From NCBI GenBank assembly GCA_007118895.1, contig SKQS01000259.1:1-39055 (forward strand): a DNA stretch of 39,055 nt, given 5' to 3'. The notes below the pieces were generated by a model. The model was given only the letters and a program-made list of their open reading frames with translations, was not told where the DNA came from and ran no database searches. The position numbers were made by a program, and so were the translations under genes. This document shows positions 1-8,383 of the stretch, piece by piece; positions within the stretch are counted from its first letter, which is position 1; every line of letters begins with the position of its first letter. The DNA is from Wenzhouxiangella sp. (GTDB taxonomy: Bacteria > Pseudomonadota > Gammaproteobacteria > Xanthomonadales > Wenzhouxiangellaceae).

Positions 1-106
1 CGCATGGTCGGCCTCTGGCCTGGCGCTTCTTGCCTTCGGCAAACCGCACCAGGCCGACGGCCTGTGCTGCAGACGCGGGGCCTGGCGGCTCCGCAGTAGG
101 CACCAT
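1..106 (-). CDS. Possible 5' end of a gene running off the left edge
   Basis: An open frame on the minus strand starts at an ATG (104-106), 33 bp downstream of the NeuB-type stop codon, and stays open for 35 codons to the window edge. The peptide begins MVPTAEPPG and is rich in Ala, Pro, Arg and Gly. No domain can be recognised from so short a piece, and there is no clear Shine-Dalgarno sequence before the ATG. Its position suggests a further gene of the surface-carbohydrate operon, but it could equally be a chance frame in GC-rich DNA. Confidence 0.3.
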   Translation of the reverse strand, partial: MVPTAEPPGPASAAQAVGLVRFAEGKKRQARGRPC

Positions 107-139
107 GGTGAATAAGGCGGGCTGAGCCAGGGAGGCTCC

Positions 140-1636
140 CTACCACTGCTCAACGATGGTCTTGCGCTCCAGCGGGTCCATTTCTGCGATGCGCTGATCC
201 TGGTAGAACGAATCACTTCGAATCGAGCGGGTCGATATTTCGGCAAAGATGCAGCCCTTTCGAGTTCGGAATGCGTGCATCTGATCGCGTTCAACCAGCA
301 GCTTGTCGCCGGGCTCGAGATGAATGAGATCTCCTTCCAGATCGACCTCGAGGTCGCCCCACAACACATGGAAGGTTTCTTCTTTCTGCTTGTGCTTGTG
401 ATGCGGATGCTTCTGACCAGGCAGCAGGATCAGGAACTTGTTGCAATACTCGCGATTGATTGAGTTGATCAGCACGCAACCGGTCTCCCGAAACCGATCC
501 AGGCCGTAGTGGTGCGACACCTCGATGCTGATGTCATCGCCCAGTGCAATCCCGGCCTCGTAAAGCAAGCCTTTGGCATCGTGAAGAATGCCACGCATCT
601 GGGTGTACTTGTCCTGCCGTGCGTGCTCGAAGATGGCCTCGTCGGGCTGGTAGTCACGACTGGCAGTAAAGTGCGCCCGATACTGGCCGAATTGACCCGA
701 GGTCAACTGACCATCCTGACAAGGCATGGCAAAGTAAACGTCCTCGCGGTGAATTTCCTCGCCGCGGCCGATTTCGCGTTTGGCAAACACGCCGCGCTGC
801 AGCTCCAGTAGCGACTGAAACTCCTTCTGCGACACGTGCTTGTCGTCATCGGCGCCCTGGATGGCGCGGGCTCGTTCGGCGGCGGCTATCCAGGCATCGG
901 CCTGATCCGGACTCATTGAGTACTTGTTCAACGAGATGCTCTCGGTTTCGACCCCGAAATGCCTTTCCAGCAACCTGGCGCCCTTGGCCACAGCCACCAT
1001 GACGACATCGGTATTGTCCGGCGCCTCATGTCCGGAGTAACCGACCGTAACGTAAGGATAACGGCGGATCATCTTGGCCATGAAATTCAGCGCATGCTGC
1101 TCCGGTGGCGTCGGATACAAAGAAACGCAATGCATGATGGCCAGTTCCGGCACGCGCTTGCTCAGGAAAGTCACCAGATTATCAATCTCGTAGATCGACA
1201 GTCCACCGGTCGAGGCGATGACCGGTTTGTTGGCGCGGGCGATTTCCTCCAGCAGCGGCCAGTCGGTGGCCGAACAGCTGGCGACCTTGATGATCTCGAT
1301 TCCCAGCGCCTGGCACAGACCGACCGAGGGCTCGTCGAATGGTGTCGCCACGCTGACCAATCCCGCCTTGCGGGTAGCATCGACCAACTGGCGAAACTGG
1401 CCCTCGTCCAGGCGGGTGCTTTCAAAGCGCGGGATATGAGCAATATCGTCACGCCCTCTGGCGGCCGGATGAATGAAGCTATCGAGTTCGCGGAACTGAA
1501 ACTTGACCGCCGCTCGCACCCGATGCTCACGCGCAAGGCGGGCGACCGCATCGATGATGCGCAGACCATGACCGACATCACCCTGGTGATTGTTGGCCAT
1601 TTCAAAAATATAGAGATTCTCGAACAGTTCGCTCAT
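140..1636 (-). CDS. neuB: NeuB-type nonulosonic acid synthase with SAF and C-terminal cupin domains
   Basis: Predicted cytoplasmic enzyme condensing phosphoenolpyruvate with an N-acylated hexosamine to give a sialic-acid-type nine-carbon sugar. The 498-residue protein has a NeuB TIM barrel at about 1-270 (FEMANNHQGD near the start, KVAS at 117, MHCVSLYPTP at 168-177, VGYSGHE at 198-204). A SAF antifreeze-like domain (RGVFAKREI at 281-289) follows, as in NeuB, SpsE and PseI. Unlike a minimal NeuB of about 340-350 residues, it carries about 150 more residues: a linker and a cupin domain (about 375-475) with a His-rich metal-site-like stretch at 410-415 plus E419, E420 and H423. The added domain resembles sugar-isomerase cupins, so it may act on the precursor or product. 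It is the last clear gene of a five-gene leftward operon, 18 bp after the cytidylyltransferase. The family is confident; the exact sugar (Neu5Ac, legionaminic or other) cannot be read from sequence. Confidence 0.9.
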   Translation of the reverse strand: MSELFENLYIFEMANNHQGDVGHGLRIIDAVARLAREHRVRAAVKFQFRELDSFIHPAARGRDDIAHIPRFESTRLDEGQFRQLVDATRKAGLVSVATPFDEPSVGLCQALGIEIIKVASCSATDWPLLEEIARANKPVIASTGGLSIYEIDNLVTFLSKRVPELAIMHCVSLYPTPPEQHALNFMAKMIRRYPYVTVGYSGHEAPDNTDVVMVAVAKGARLLERHFGVETESISLNKYSMSPDQADAWIAAAERARAIQGADDDKHVSQKEFQSLLELQRGVFAKREIGRGEEIHREDVYFAMPCQDGQLTSGQFGQYRAHFTASRDYQPDEAIFEHARQDKYTQMRGILHDAKGLLYEAGIALGDDISIEVSHHYGLDRFRETGCVLINSINREYCNKFLILLPGQKHPHHKHKQKEETFHVLWGDLEVDLEGDLIHLEPGDKLLVERDQMHAFRTRKGCIFAEISTRSIRSDSFYQDQRIAEMDPLERKTIVEQW

Positions 1637-1654
1637 GGTTGGTTCCGTATGAAT

Positions 1655-2728
1655 TCAGTGGCCCAGTGGATCGGGCAGACCGCACAGGGCCAGCGCTTGA
1701 TGCAGCGTCAGCAGCCGGTCGTCGATGTAGTAGTCGGCTGGCGGCTTGCCGAATCGCAGCTCATGATAACGCACGCCCCACTTGTCCATCTGTGAACTGG
1801 TTACCGCCTGCCAGTCCTTCCCGGTACCGGAACCGCGGGCGGTAAAAAGCACGATATGGCAGCCGGCCTCATGCAAGGCATTGATCCGGCGAATATTGTC
1901 CTCGATCGGCTCGGCGCGGTCGTAGTCCAGATCCGGCACCGCCGCGGCGATGACGCCATCGATATCGATCACCAGCCTCCGCGGCCGCGGATCTGCCGAT
2001 GTTGACGGCTGCTCAGCCGGCACATCGCGCTCGGCCAGAATCGCCTCGACCCGGGCAACATCGTCGAGGGTATCGATGCTGACCTGTGCATCATCAATGA
2101 CCACGGCCTTGCTGTGAGCACCCATCAGGCTGCGATCGGCCAGCAGGGTGTCTCGACGCACCGCGTAGGCCACGCCATTGCGGTGATAGAGGGGTTTGAG
2201 CTGCTGGCGGGCGACGATGCCCGACCCGGCCGGATCGTAGTAGTCCAGTTCGCCGTCCGCCCCGACCGAAAGCGCCTTGAGCGGGTGATGCTTTAGATCG
2301 CTAGCACTGACCGTCCAGGCCGCATCCAGCCCCTCATCGACCAGAACGTTTGCCGTCTCAGTGACCTGTTCCGGCCGGCGCAGCGGCGAGGTTGGCTGCA
2401 GCATGACCACGACATCGTAACGGGTGCCATCGTCGGCCTCGGTGGCCTCAAGGGCATGGCACAGCACATCAACATCACCGATCCGGTCGCCAGACAGCTC
2501 CGGTGGGCGCATGAACGGCACACCCAGACCGTGCTCCAGGGCACACTCACGGATCAGCAGATGGTCAGTCGACACTACCGCCCGGTCAACCCAGTCCAGT
2601 GCCGCCACCACCGCCGCGGTGTGGGCCAGCAGCGGCTTGCCTGCCACCGGCAGCAGATTCTTCATCGGAATGCCCTTGCTGCCCCCGCGCGCAGGCACCA
2701 CCACCAGGATGCGCTGATTGTCGATCAC
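1655..2728 (-). CDS. neuA: Acylneuraminate cytidylyltransferase fused to a HAD-like phosphatase domain
   Basis: Predicted to activate the nonulosonic acid with CTP to CMP-sugar, the donor for surface glycan transfer. Residues 1-235 form the cytidylyltransferase domain: nucleotide-binding VPARGGSKGIPMKNL (11-25), VSTDH (52-56) and LQPTSPLR (110-117). From about 250 there is a HAD-like domain with DIDGVI (254-259; nucleophile D254 and general acid D256), LFTARG (294-299), a lysine in FGKPP and the acidic pair DD (336-337). Vertebrate and some bacterial CMP-sialate synthetases have a comparable C-terminal HAD domain; removal of a phosphate from the 9-phosphate sugar is the usual suggestion. It lies 11 bp after the dehydrogenase gene and 18 bp before the synthase gene, so all three are probably co-transcribed. 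Confidence 0.9.
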   Translation of the reverse strand: MIDNQRILVVVPARGGSKGIPMKNLLPVAGKPLLAHTAAVVAALDWVDRAVVSTDHLLIRECALEHGLGVPFMRPPELSGDRIGDVDVLCHALEATEADDGTRYDVVVMLQPTSPLRRPEQVTETANVLVDEGLDAAWTVSASDLKHHPLKALSVGADGELDYYDPAGSGIVARQQLKPLYHRNGVAYAVRRDTLLADRSLMGAHSKAVVIDDAQVSIDTLDDVARVEAILAERDVPAEQPSTSADPRPRRLVIDIDGVIAAAVPDLDYDRAEPIEDNIRRINALHEAGCHIVLFTARGSGTGKDWQAVTSSQMDKWGVRYHELRFGKPPADYYIDDRLLTLHQALALCGLPDPLGH

Positions 2729-2739
2729 CCTGCTCGTAC

Positions 2740-3804
2740 TCAGCCCTGGATGCGGACCAGGCGACCCTCGCGGGCCGATTCCAGCGCCGCGACGATCACC
2801 TTCATCGTGTCCAGGCCAGCCGACAGATCCAGCGGCGAGGTCATTGCCGGATCAGCCAGCACATGGCCGAGGTGCTCGATTTCGCCGCGGAAATCATCCG
2901 GCCGGGTTTTGGCCACCCGCTCCTCCCGGACCTCGCCATCATGCCGCACCAGCCGTACCAGGTCATGATCAGGGTCGCAGCTGACCTGCCACTCCAGGTA
3001 GCCATCGCTTCCCTCCAGGCGCAGCCACTTCTGGGCCGGCCGGGTCACCACATCCTGGACGATGGTGCCCAGCAGACCGCTTTCAGTGCGCACGGAAAGC
3101 TGCGCTATGCGGTCATAGGCAGCGCCATCGGCCTCGACTTCGTCGAGCAGGCAGGAAACCTCGACGATGCGGCCCAGCCCCGCCAGCTCGGCCACGTACT
3201 GCCAGATGTTGATGGCATGGGAATGCTCGCCCAGCGCGCCGCCACCGCGGCTGGTGAAGCCCAGGTAGGTATCGGCAGGCCCGTTCAGCCAGGGATGAGC
3301 GCCAAAAATGCCGCCCCAGTGTTCGCGCGTCATCGCCCTGAGCGTGGTCGGCTCGCCGATCAGCCGTTCGGCGATCCACTGACGAGCGATCTCGGTGTGG
3401 CGGGTCAGTCGATGGTTATAGCCGACCAGTACGCGCACGTTGCGTGAAGCGGCCAGTTCGATCAGCGCTTCGCAGGGCTGCAGATCGGGCGGGCACAGCG
3501 GCTTTTCGATCAACATGACTTTTGGTCGCGATTGCTCGATTTCCGCCAGTGCCAGCGGGATATGACTATCCGGCGGCGTGCCGATGATTACCAGGTCGAA
3601 GCGCTCGCCTTCGGTGTCGGTCGGTCGGCACAGCCGTATTGACTCGTCCCAGGCGCCGTAGCGGCCGGGATAGATGTCGTCGCGGGTGCGATCAAGCGCG
3701 TCCGGATCGATATCGCAAAGGGTCACCTGCCAGCCCTGCTGACGGGAGCCATGCGCGAGGTGATTGCCGATCGAGCCGGCACCCAGGATTTTTACCGAGG
3801 TCAT
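2740..3804 (-). CDS. Gfo/Idh/MocA-family sugar dehydrogenase
   Basis: Predicted NAD(P)-dependent oxidoreductase acting on a sugar or nucleotide sugar. The 354-residue protein starts MTSVKILGAGSIGNH, a Rossmann dinucleotide motif, followed by IGTPPDSH (strand 4 region) and the family hallmark EKPL near residue 100. The C-terminal alpha/beta domain (GGGALGEHSHAIN) is typical. I chose the ATG at 3802-3804 because GGAG lies 6 nt upstream and the Rossmann strand starts at once; the longer frame upstream has no recognisable homology. Its place between the cytidylyltransferase and a surface-polysaccharide gene suggests a role in making or modifying the nonulosonic acid precursor, as seen for similar dehydrogenases in legionaminic and other sialic-acid-like clusters. 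The substrate is unknown. Confidence 0.87.
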   Translation of the reverse strand: MTSVKILGAGSIGNHLAHGSRQQGWQVTLCDIDPDALDRTRDDIYPGRYGAWDESIRLCRPTDTEGERFDLVIIGTPPDSHIPLALAEIEQSRPKVMLIEKPLCPPDLQPCEALIELAASRNVRVLVGYNHRLTRHTEIARQWIAERLIGEPTTLRAMTREHWGGIFGAHPWLNGPADTYLGFTSRGGGALGEHSHAINIWQYVAELAGLGRIVEVSCLLDEVEADGAAYDRIAQLSVRTESGLLGTIVQDVVTRPAQKWLRLEGSDGYLEWQVSCDPDHDLVRLVRHDGEVREERVAKTRPDDFRGEIEHLGHVLADPAMTSPLDLSAGLDTMKVIVAALESAREGRLVRIQG

Positions 3805-3877
3805 GGAATTCTCCGAATCATGCCGAGATACCCAGGTTCTCTCCGGGCCGCGGCGACAGGGCGCACATTCTATCAAC

Positions 3878-5230
3878 TCACGACGGTGTGATCCGAAATA
3901 CGCTCTGCCCCAGATCCGAAACTCTGTAGCGTTCCTCAAAGCCAAGGCAGGTGGCCATCTGCCCAAGACGTCTTTGGACCTCGGCCAGGCTGACCGGCGG
4001 AAACATGTGCTCGAGGTAGGGACGATAGTTGGCCGTACCCGGCAGCCGATGCTCCAGGTGCCTGAATCCACGCCTGAGTCCCAGCACCAGCTGCGACAGC
4101 CGCGGGCGATATCCCGGGGGCGGGTCAGGCATCTCGATCAAGGCTGTAAGCGCATCCAGGATCCGGCTGGAGCAGCTTGCCCCGCCCTCACTGCCGGCCA
4201 CCGCGCAAGCCATCACCTGGCCTGCGCCGCCGTGTGACTGGCGCTGAAACAACGCTTCCCGTGACTGGTTGGCAGCAGCAACCAGTTCAACCAGCTCATC
4301 CGCGCTATCGGCCGACAGGCTCAGGTCATTCGGCAGCGGGTGATCGTAATCGGCTGAACGAACCGGCCGGTAGGCCAATGCCGGACGGCCAAGCAGAAAC
4401 GCCTCGACGGCGGTTGTGCAGCCATTGTGAACCAGCCCGTCGGCAGCCAGCAGCCAGGCCACCACGTTACCGCTGCGGTTGACGTCAACATTGTTCAGAT
4501 CAGCCGCCATCCTGTCCCATACCGCGCTGTCCTCGCTGGGATGGGGTCGGATCACGAATCTGACTTCCGGCAGACGGGTGGCCAACGCCGGGATCATCTC
4601 GAGGAAGGCGTTGAACAGCCGAAACTTGTGCGCGGCAAATCCGCCGCGGGGGTCGTCGGGACGTTTCTCGCGCAACCACTTCAGGTGCCGGTTCTGGCGT
4701 GGCTGCAGGTGATTGACGCGGGAGAAGTTGGTATTGATCAAAACGAACCGACCGTGGCGCTGGGCAATGGCATTCACCTCCTCGTCAAACAAGGCCGCAA
4801 GCTCCGGGCGCAGCAGATCTGCACGCGGATTGCCCGCCACGGCAATCGTTGTGTCCCGATAGTCCGGATGCTCGCGCCAGGCCCGGGCATTGTCCTCACC
4901 CCAGGCAATCAACAGCTCCGGTGCGTTCAGGGTGGCCGGGTCAACCTTGGTCCGCCAGTACACCTCCCGCGATGCCCAGACCAGCCCTTCCTCGTCCCAC
5001 AGCGCGACCCGGTGACCGCAGGAGCGGGCCAGCGCCAGGTTGTGCCGGCTGCGCGCGGTGACGCTCTTGCCGATGTAGACGCCGTCAGGGTAGCGCGCCA
5101 GGTTGAGATCGATTGCCTTCTTCGAGCCGACAATCGCGGCCACGCCGCGCGCTGCTGCTACCAGGCCCAGCAGCAGCTTGGCGTCGAACTCGCGAACGCG
5201 GGTCTCGCAGGGCAGGATCAGGCAGCGCAC
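3878..5230 (-). CDS. Surface carbohydrate biosynthesis protein (GT-B-like glycosyl- or glycerophosphotransferase)
   Basis: The 450-residue protein belongs to the family usually annotated surface carbohydrate biosynthesis protein, found next to sialic-acid-like gene sets. The N-terminus (LPCETRVREFDAKLLLGLVA, GSKKAI) is characteristic. The second half looks like a GT-B/CDP-glycerol-transferase fold: VIRPHPSED (about 225-233), GLVHNGCTTAVEAFLLGRPALAYRP with the expected HNGCTT loop. It probably transfers a sugar or polyol phosphate to the surface glycan in the cytoplasm. The start is GTG (5228-5230), supported by family-like sequence beginning immediately after it; there is no strong Shine-Dalgarno sequence. 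It sits 12 bp downstream of the sulfotransferase stop. Confidence 0.78.
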   Translation of the reverse strand: MRCLILPCETRVREFDAKLLLGLVAAARGVAAIVGSKKAIDLNLARYPDGVYIGKSVTARSRHNLALARSCGHRVALWDEEGLVWASREVYWRTKVDPATLNAPELLIAWGEDNARAWREHPDYRDTTIAVAGNPRADLLRPELAALFDEEVNAIAQRHGRFVLINTNFSRVNHLQPRQNRHLKWLREKRPDDPRGGFAAHKFRLFNAFLEMIPALATRLPEVRFVIRPHPSEDSAVWDRMAADLNNVDVNRSGNVVAWLLAADGLVHNGCTTAVEAFLLGRPALAYRPVRSADYDHPLPNDLSLSADSADELVELVAAANQSREALFQRQSHGGAGQVMACAVAGSEGGASCSSRILDALTALIEMPDPPPGYRPRLSQLVLGLRRGFRHLEHRLPGTANYRPYLEHMFPPVSLAEVQRRLGQMATCLGFEERYRVSDLGQSVFRITPS

Positions 5231-5242
5231 CGGGCGGCAGGC

Positions 5243-6145
5243 TCAGGCCGGGGGCAGACCGAAGCGCCCGGCCAGCTGGGCGTCCAATCGCTCGGCGCAG
5301 AGGCGGTCGATGCGTTCTATCTCGCCGTCGGCGAAGTAGTCGCGATAGCCGCCGACCTTGCCGCGACGCACCTTGTAGGAATCCGGATCTTCGACGTTGG
5401 CCGCCTGCAGCCGGCTGTTGTTGAAGTAATTGTCGCGCTCCTTGCGCTTGAGCGCTTCGAAAGAGGCAAATTCCACCGCATCGGCAATCGCCTCGGCAGA
5501 AAACTCCTGGTCAAGGAAATCAAGCAGCTTGGCCATCTGCGCTTCAGGCTCGGCGCGCAGGTCCTCGTAGAAGAGTCGATAGACCCGCTCCCAGCCAGCC
5601 AGCTCGCGATGCCAGTGATTGAGGTAATCACAGATCGCCGGCAGGCCCAGCGGCGACCGCATGACGAAATCGAACATCGAGCCGGTCTCCTCGACCTGGT
5701 AGAGCTCTCGCTTGTAGGCGCTTGCCCGGCGGGTTGACTGAAAATACTCCGAAACCGCCACATCACGCGGATCACGCAGCAGGAATACCACCGGCATGGC
5801 CTTCAGTCCGGCACCATGACGGGGATGGCGCGCCAGGCGCTCCAGGTAATGCCCGTGGGTCATGGCAAAGATCGGCACGGTCTCGTTGAGTCGGTGAAAA
5901 TTGTCGTATTCGAGCAGCTGATCGGCGGGCAATCCGTCGCGCTGCTGGTACAGGCGCGAGAGCATCGCGCGCAGCCAGGTCCGCCCGCTCTTGGCCCGTG
6001 ACAGAACCAGGACATCGGCACCCAGCACCCGGCGGTTGTCAAGCCCCGCGCGCAGTCGATGACGCAGGGCAATGCGTCGAGCTCGCGGCAACGGCGCGGT
6101 CAGCGCCCAGATTCCGGCCCGGTACAGGCGCAGGCGATCAATCAT
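5243..6145 (-). CDS. PAPS-dependent sulfotransferase (sulfotransferase 1 family)
   Basis: Predicted to transfer sulfate from PAPS to a hydroxyl on a carbohydrate or lipid. The 300-residue protein shows the 5'-phosphosulfate loop (LSRAKSGRTWLR, near 50), the 3'-phosphate motif (LLRDPRDVAVSEYF) and the C-terminal RRGKVGGYRDYF, which matches the RKGxxGDW loop. The histidine in the THGHY segment is a candidate for the general base. The start at the ATG 6143-6145 is chosen because the preceding in-frame sequence is low quality and lies in the divergent promoter region. It is the first gene of the leftward nonulosonic acid operon, so a sulfated surface glycan is the natural inference. It also faces the lipid cassette divergently, so a sulfolipid product cannot be excluded. 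Confidence 0.85.
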   Translation of the reverse strand: MIDRLRLYRAGIWALTAPLPRARRIALRHRLRAGLDNRRVLGADVLVLSRAKSGRTWLRAMLSRLYQQRDGLPADQLLEYDNFHRLNETVPIFAMTHGHYLERLARHPRHGAGLKAMPVVFLLRDPRDVAVSEYFQSTRRASAYKRELYQVEETGSMFDFVMRSPLGLPAICDYLNHWHRELAGWERVYRLFYEDLRAEPEAQMAKLLDFLDQEFSAEAIADAVEFASFEALKRKERDNYFNNSRLQAANVEDPDSYKVRRGKVGGYRDYFADGEIERIDRLCAERLDAQLAGRFGLPPA

Positions 6146-6204
6146 GGTGGAAAGCCCAGAGACTACAACCGCACATTGTATCCAAGATCGGCATGGCGAT
6201 CGAA

Positions 6205-6231
6205 TTGCTGGCCGACTGGATGGCTTATAAT
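6205..6231 (+). promoter_or_regulatory. Candidate promoter for the lipid cassette
   Basis: A perfect TATAAT hexamer (6226-6231) stands 21 bp before the first possible desaturase start. The best -35 is TTGCTG (6205-6210), with a short 15-bp spacer. This is the divergent region between the sulfotransferase and desaturase genes, where a rightward promoter is expected. The spacer makes it less than ideal. Confidence 0.4.
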
Positions 6232-6261
6232 TACAGGGTTGTGCCATCCGGAATGCCACGC

Positions 6262-7338
6262 ATGTCCACCCCACTCGACGCTGCCGCCGAACGCGACTGG
6301 ATTCGCCAGGCGCACAAGACCATCGCCGATTTGTTCGAGCGCCGTCCCGGCCTGTACTGGGCAGATCTCCTGATCAGCGCCGCGGTCGCCTGGTCGGCCA
6401 CCGCGCTCTGGTTCCTGGCGCCTGCATTCTCGCTCTGGCAGCTGGCTGGCCTGGTCCTGGCAGGTATCGCCTTTTTCCGTGCCGGCACCTTCATGCACGA
6501 GATCATTCACATGGCGCGCGGTGAGATGGTGTGGTTCAAGCGTGCCTGGAACCTGCTGATCGGCGTTCCGCTGCTGATGCCCTGGATCCTGTACCGAAAT
6601 CACGTAGAGCATCACTGCCGCGCCCATTTCGGCACCCCGCGCGACGGCGAATATCTGCCACTGGCCTCGGCGCCGCTGTTCGAGACCATCAAGTACCTGC
6701 TGCAGATCCCGGTACTCTCACTGCTGGCGCTGGCACGCTTCGGCCTGCTCACGCCGCTGTCCTGGCTGATTCCTCCGCTGCGCCGCTGGCTTTTGACCAG
6801 CGCCTCGGCCTATGTTTCCAATCCCTACTACCGCAAGCCCTTTCCTGCTCGCGAACGCAGGCACCTGGTGATCGTCGAGGCCGCCTGCCTGATCTGGCTT
6901 GGTGTTCTGCTGGCGCTGACCATTCTGGGCCCGATCAGCCCGATTCACTGGCTGATGGCCTGGATCCTGCACGCCTTCACTCTCGGCCTGAACTGGGTCC
7001 GCAATCTGGCCGCCCACAGCTATTCCAACCGCGGTGAGCCGATGAGCCACCTGGCCCAGCTCCAGGACTCGGTCAACATCACCGGGCAGACCTGGCTGAC
7101 CGTCTGGCTGTTTCCCGTTGGTCTTCGCTACCACGCCCTGCACCACCTGTTCCCCGGGCTGCCCTACCATGCCATGGGCGAGGCGCACCATCGGCTGGTG
7201 GAGAAATTCGGCCCGGACTCGCCGTACCAGAAAGCCAATCACGACAGCTACTTTGCGGTGGTGGCCCAGCTGTGGCGCCGTGCCCGACAGACGCCGGCAG
7301 CCGATTCGGCGATCGGCGTGTGGCGGCACAATCACTGA
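6262..7338 (+). CDS. Membrane fatty-acid desaturase
   Basis: Predicted di-iron integral-membrane desaturase or hydroxylase acting on acyl chains. From the ATG at 6262 the protein has 358 residues with three histidine boxes: HEIIH (79-83), HVEHH (114-118) and HALHH (291-295), the usual eight-histidine ligand pattern. Hydrophobic segments occur at about 37-75, 97-112, 145-180 and 220-255. GGAA at 6250-6253 is 8 nt before the chosen start; the ATG at 6253, three codons upstream, is an alternative. It opens a plus-strand run of seven genes with very short spacing or overlaps. The lipid-related partners imply that it tailors the acyl chain of the lipid made by the cassette rather than acting in general membrane homeostasis. 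Confidence 0.88.
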   Translation: MSTPLDAAAERDWIRQAHKTIADLFERRPGLYWADLLISAAVAWSATALWFLAPAFSLWQLAGLVLAGIAFFRAGTFMHEIIHMARGEMVWFKRAWNLLIGVPLLMPWILYRNHVEHHCRAHFGTPRDGEYLPLASAPLFETIKYLLQIPVLSLLALARFGLLTPLSWLIPPLRRWLLTSASAYVSNPYYRKPFPARERRHLVIVEAACLIWLGVLLALTILGPISPIHWLMAWILHAFTLGLNWVRNLAAHSYSNRGEPMSHLAQLQDSVNITGQTWLTVWLFPVGLRYHALHHLFPGLPYHAMGEAHHRLVEKFGPDSPYQKANHDSYFAVVAQLWRRARQTPAADSAIGVWRHNH

Positions 7339-7375
7339 ATTCTGCGCTCAGCCGCCGCGCTCGGCGACTGCGAAG

Positions 7376-8383
7376 ATGTCAACCCTGGCCCATCATCGAC
7401 CACAAGCCCAGTCAGAGCCTGAAGCGGCAGACGGTGCCGGTGACCAGGCGCTGATCCTGCTCAACCCACGCAGCTTCCGGATGAGCCTGCGCCAGCGCGT
7501 CGATCGCATTCGCTCGCTGGCCGGAAAGCGCACGCTGGCGATCGTCGAGGCCAGCGAGCCCGGGCAGATGCAGCAGGCGCTGAATCATGCCCGGAAGGCA
7601 GGCTGCCGACTGATCATCGTGGTCGGCGGCGATGGCACCCTGCAAGGCGTGGTCACCCTGCTGGCCGCCAGCCAGGCAACGCCACCGAACATCCTGATGC
7701 TCGGCGGCGGGCGTACCAACTACACCGCACGTGACATCGGCACCAGCGACCAGCTGCTGGCCACTCTGGAGGCGGCGCTGGACGATCCGGGCAAGCTGTC
7801 TGTCACCTCGCGTCAGAGCCTCGAGCTTGATCATCCCGATATCGGTATCCAGCACGGGTTCTTCCTTGCCGCCGCACTGGTCGACTTCGTGATCCGCGAC
7901 GCCCATCGATTTCGCAGCCAGGGCAGCGGCTTGCTGCGCACCGGTCACCTGTCCTCGGCAATCTGCCTGAGCCGACTCGCGGCCCTGGGCCTGATCGGAC
8001 GCTCAGGATTCGTCGCCCCCGAGCTGAGCATAGACGCCGGCGCGCTGGGCCTGCTCGAAGGACCGACACGCCTGCTAATTGCCACCACTCTGACCCACCA
8101 GGCCGACCTGATTGACCCCTATATCGCCGTTGGCGACGGCCCGGTCCGGCTGACTGCGGTACTCAAACAGGCCCAGGGATTCTGGCGCCGCCTCCCACGC
8201 CTGATGCGCGGGCATCATTGGCCAGGCATGAATACCCGGTCCGGCTATCTCAGCGGGCGTTGCGAGGAAGTCAGAGTCCACGGTCTGACCGGCATCGCGC
8301 TGGATGGTCAGGAGTTCGATCTGGATCCCGGTATTCCGCTCAGCATCAGACCAGGCCCGATGTTTCGGTTTCTGCACCGATGA
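7376..8383 (+). CDS. Diacylglycerol-kinase-family lipid kinase
   Basis: Member of the DAGK catalytic domain family (YegS, LCB5, DgkB), which phosphorylate diacylglycerol or sphingoid-like lipids. The 335-residue protein has the core motif VVGGDGTLQGVV (GGDGTLQ at 84-90; usual form GGDGTLNEV) and the second glycine-rich loop GGGRTNYTARDIG (110-122), in the position of the family GTxND segment. The Asn-to-Gln change in the first loop and the altered second loop suggest an unusual substrate. Its stop overlaps the start of the next gene (ATGA, 8380-8383), so translation is probably coupled to the Tam41-like protein. A kinase making a phosphatidate-like lipid beside a putative CDP-lipid synthase is a logical two-step pathway. 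The start ATG at 7376 has only a weak GCGAAG-type ribosome site. Confidence 0.8.
   Translation: MSTLAHHRPQAQSEPEAADGAGDQALILLNPRSFRMSLRQRVDRIRSLAGKRTLAIVEASEPGQMQQALNHARKAGCRLIIVVGGDGTLQGVVTLLAASQATPPNILMLGGGRTNYTARDIGTSDQLLATLEAALDDPGKLSVTSRQSLELDHPDIGIQHGFFLAAALVDFVIRDAHRFRSQGSGLLRTGHLSSAICLSRLAALGLIGRSGFVAPELSIDAGALGLLEGPTRLLIATTLTHQADLIDPYIAVGDGPVRLTAVLKQAQGFWRRLPRLMRGHHWPGMNTRSGYLSGRCEEVRVHGLTGIALDGQEFDLDPGIPLSIRPGPMFRFLHR

Noticed and set aside
1-96. A plus-strand frame starting with ATG at position 4.
   Set aside because: It ends after about 31 codons at a TAG, has Arg/Pro/Gln-rich content and runs against the direction of the operon.
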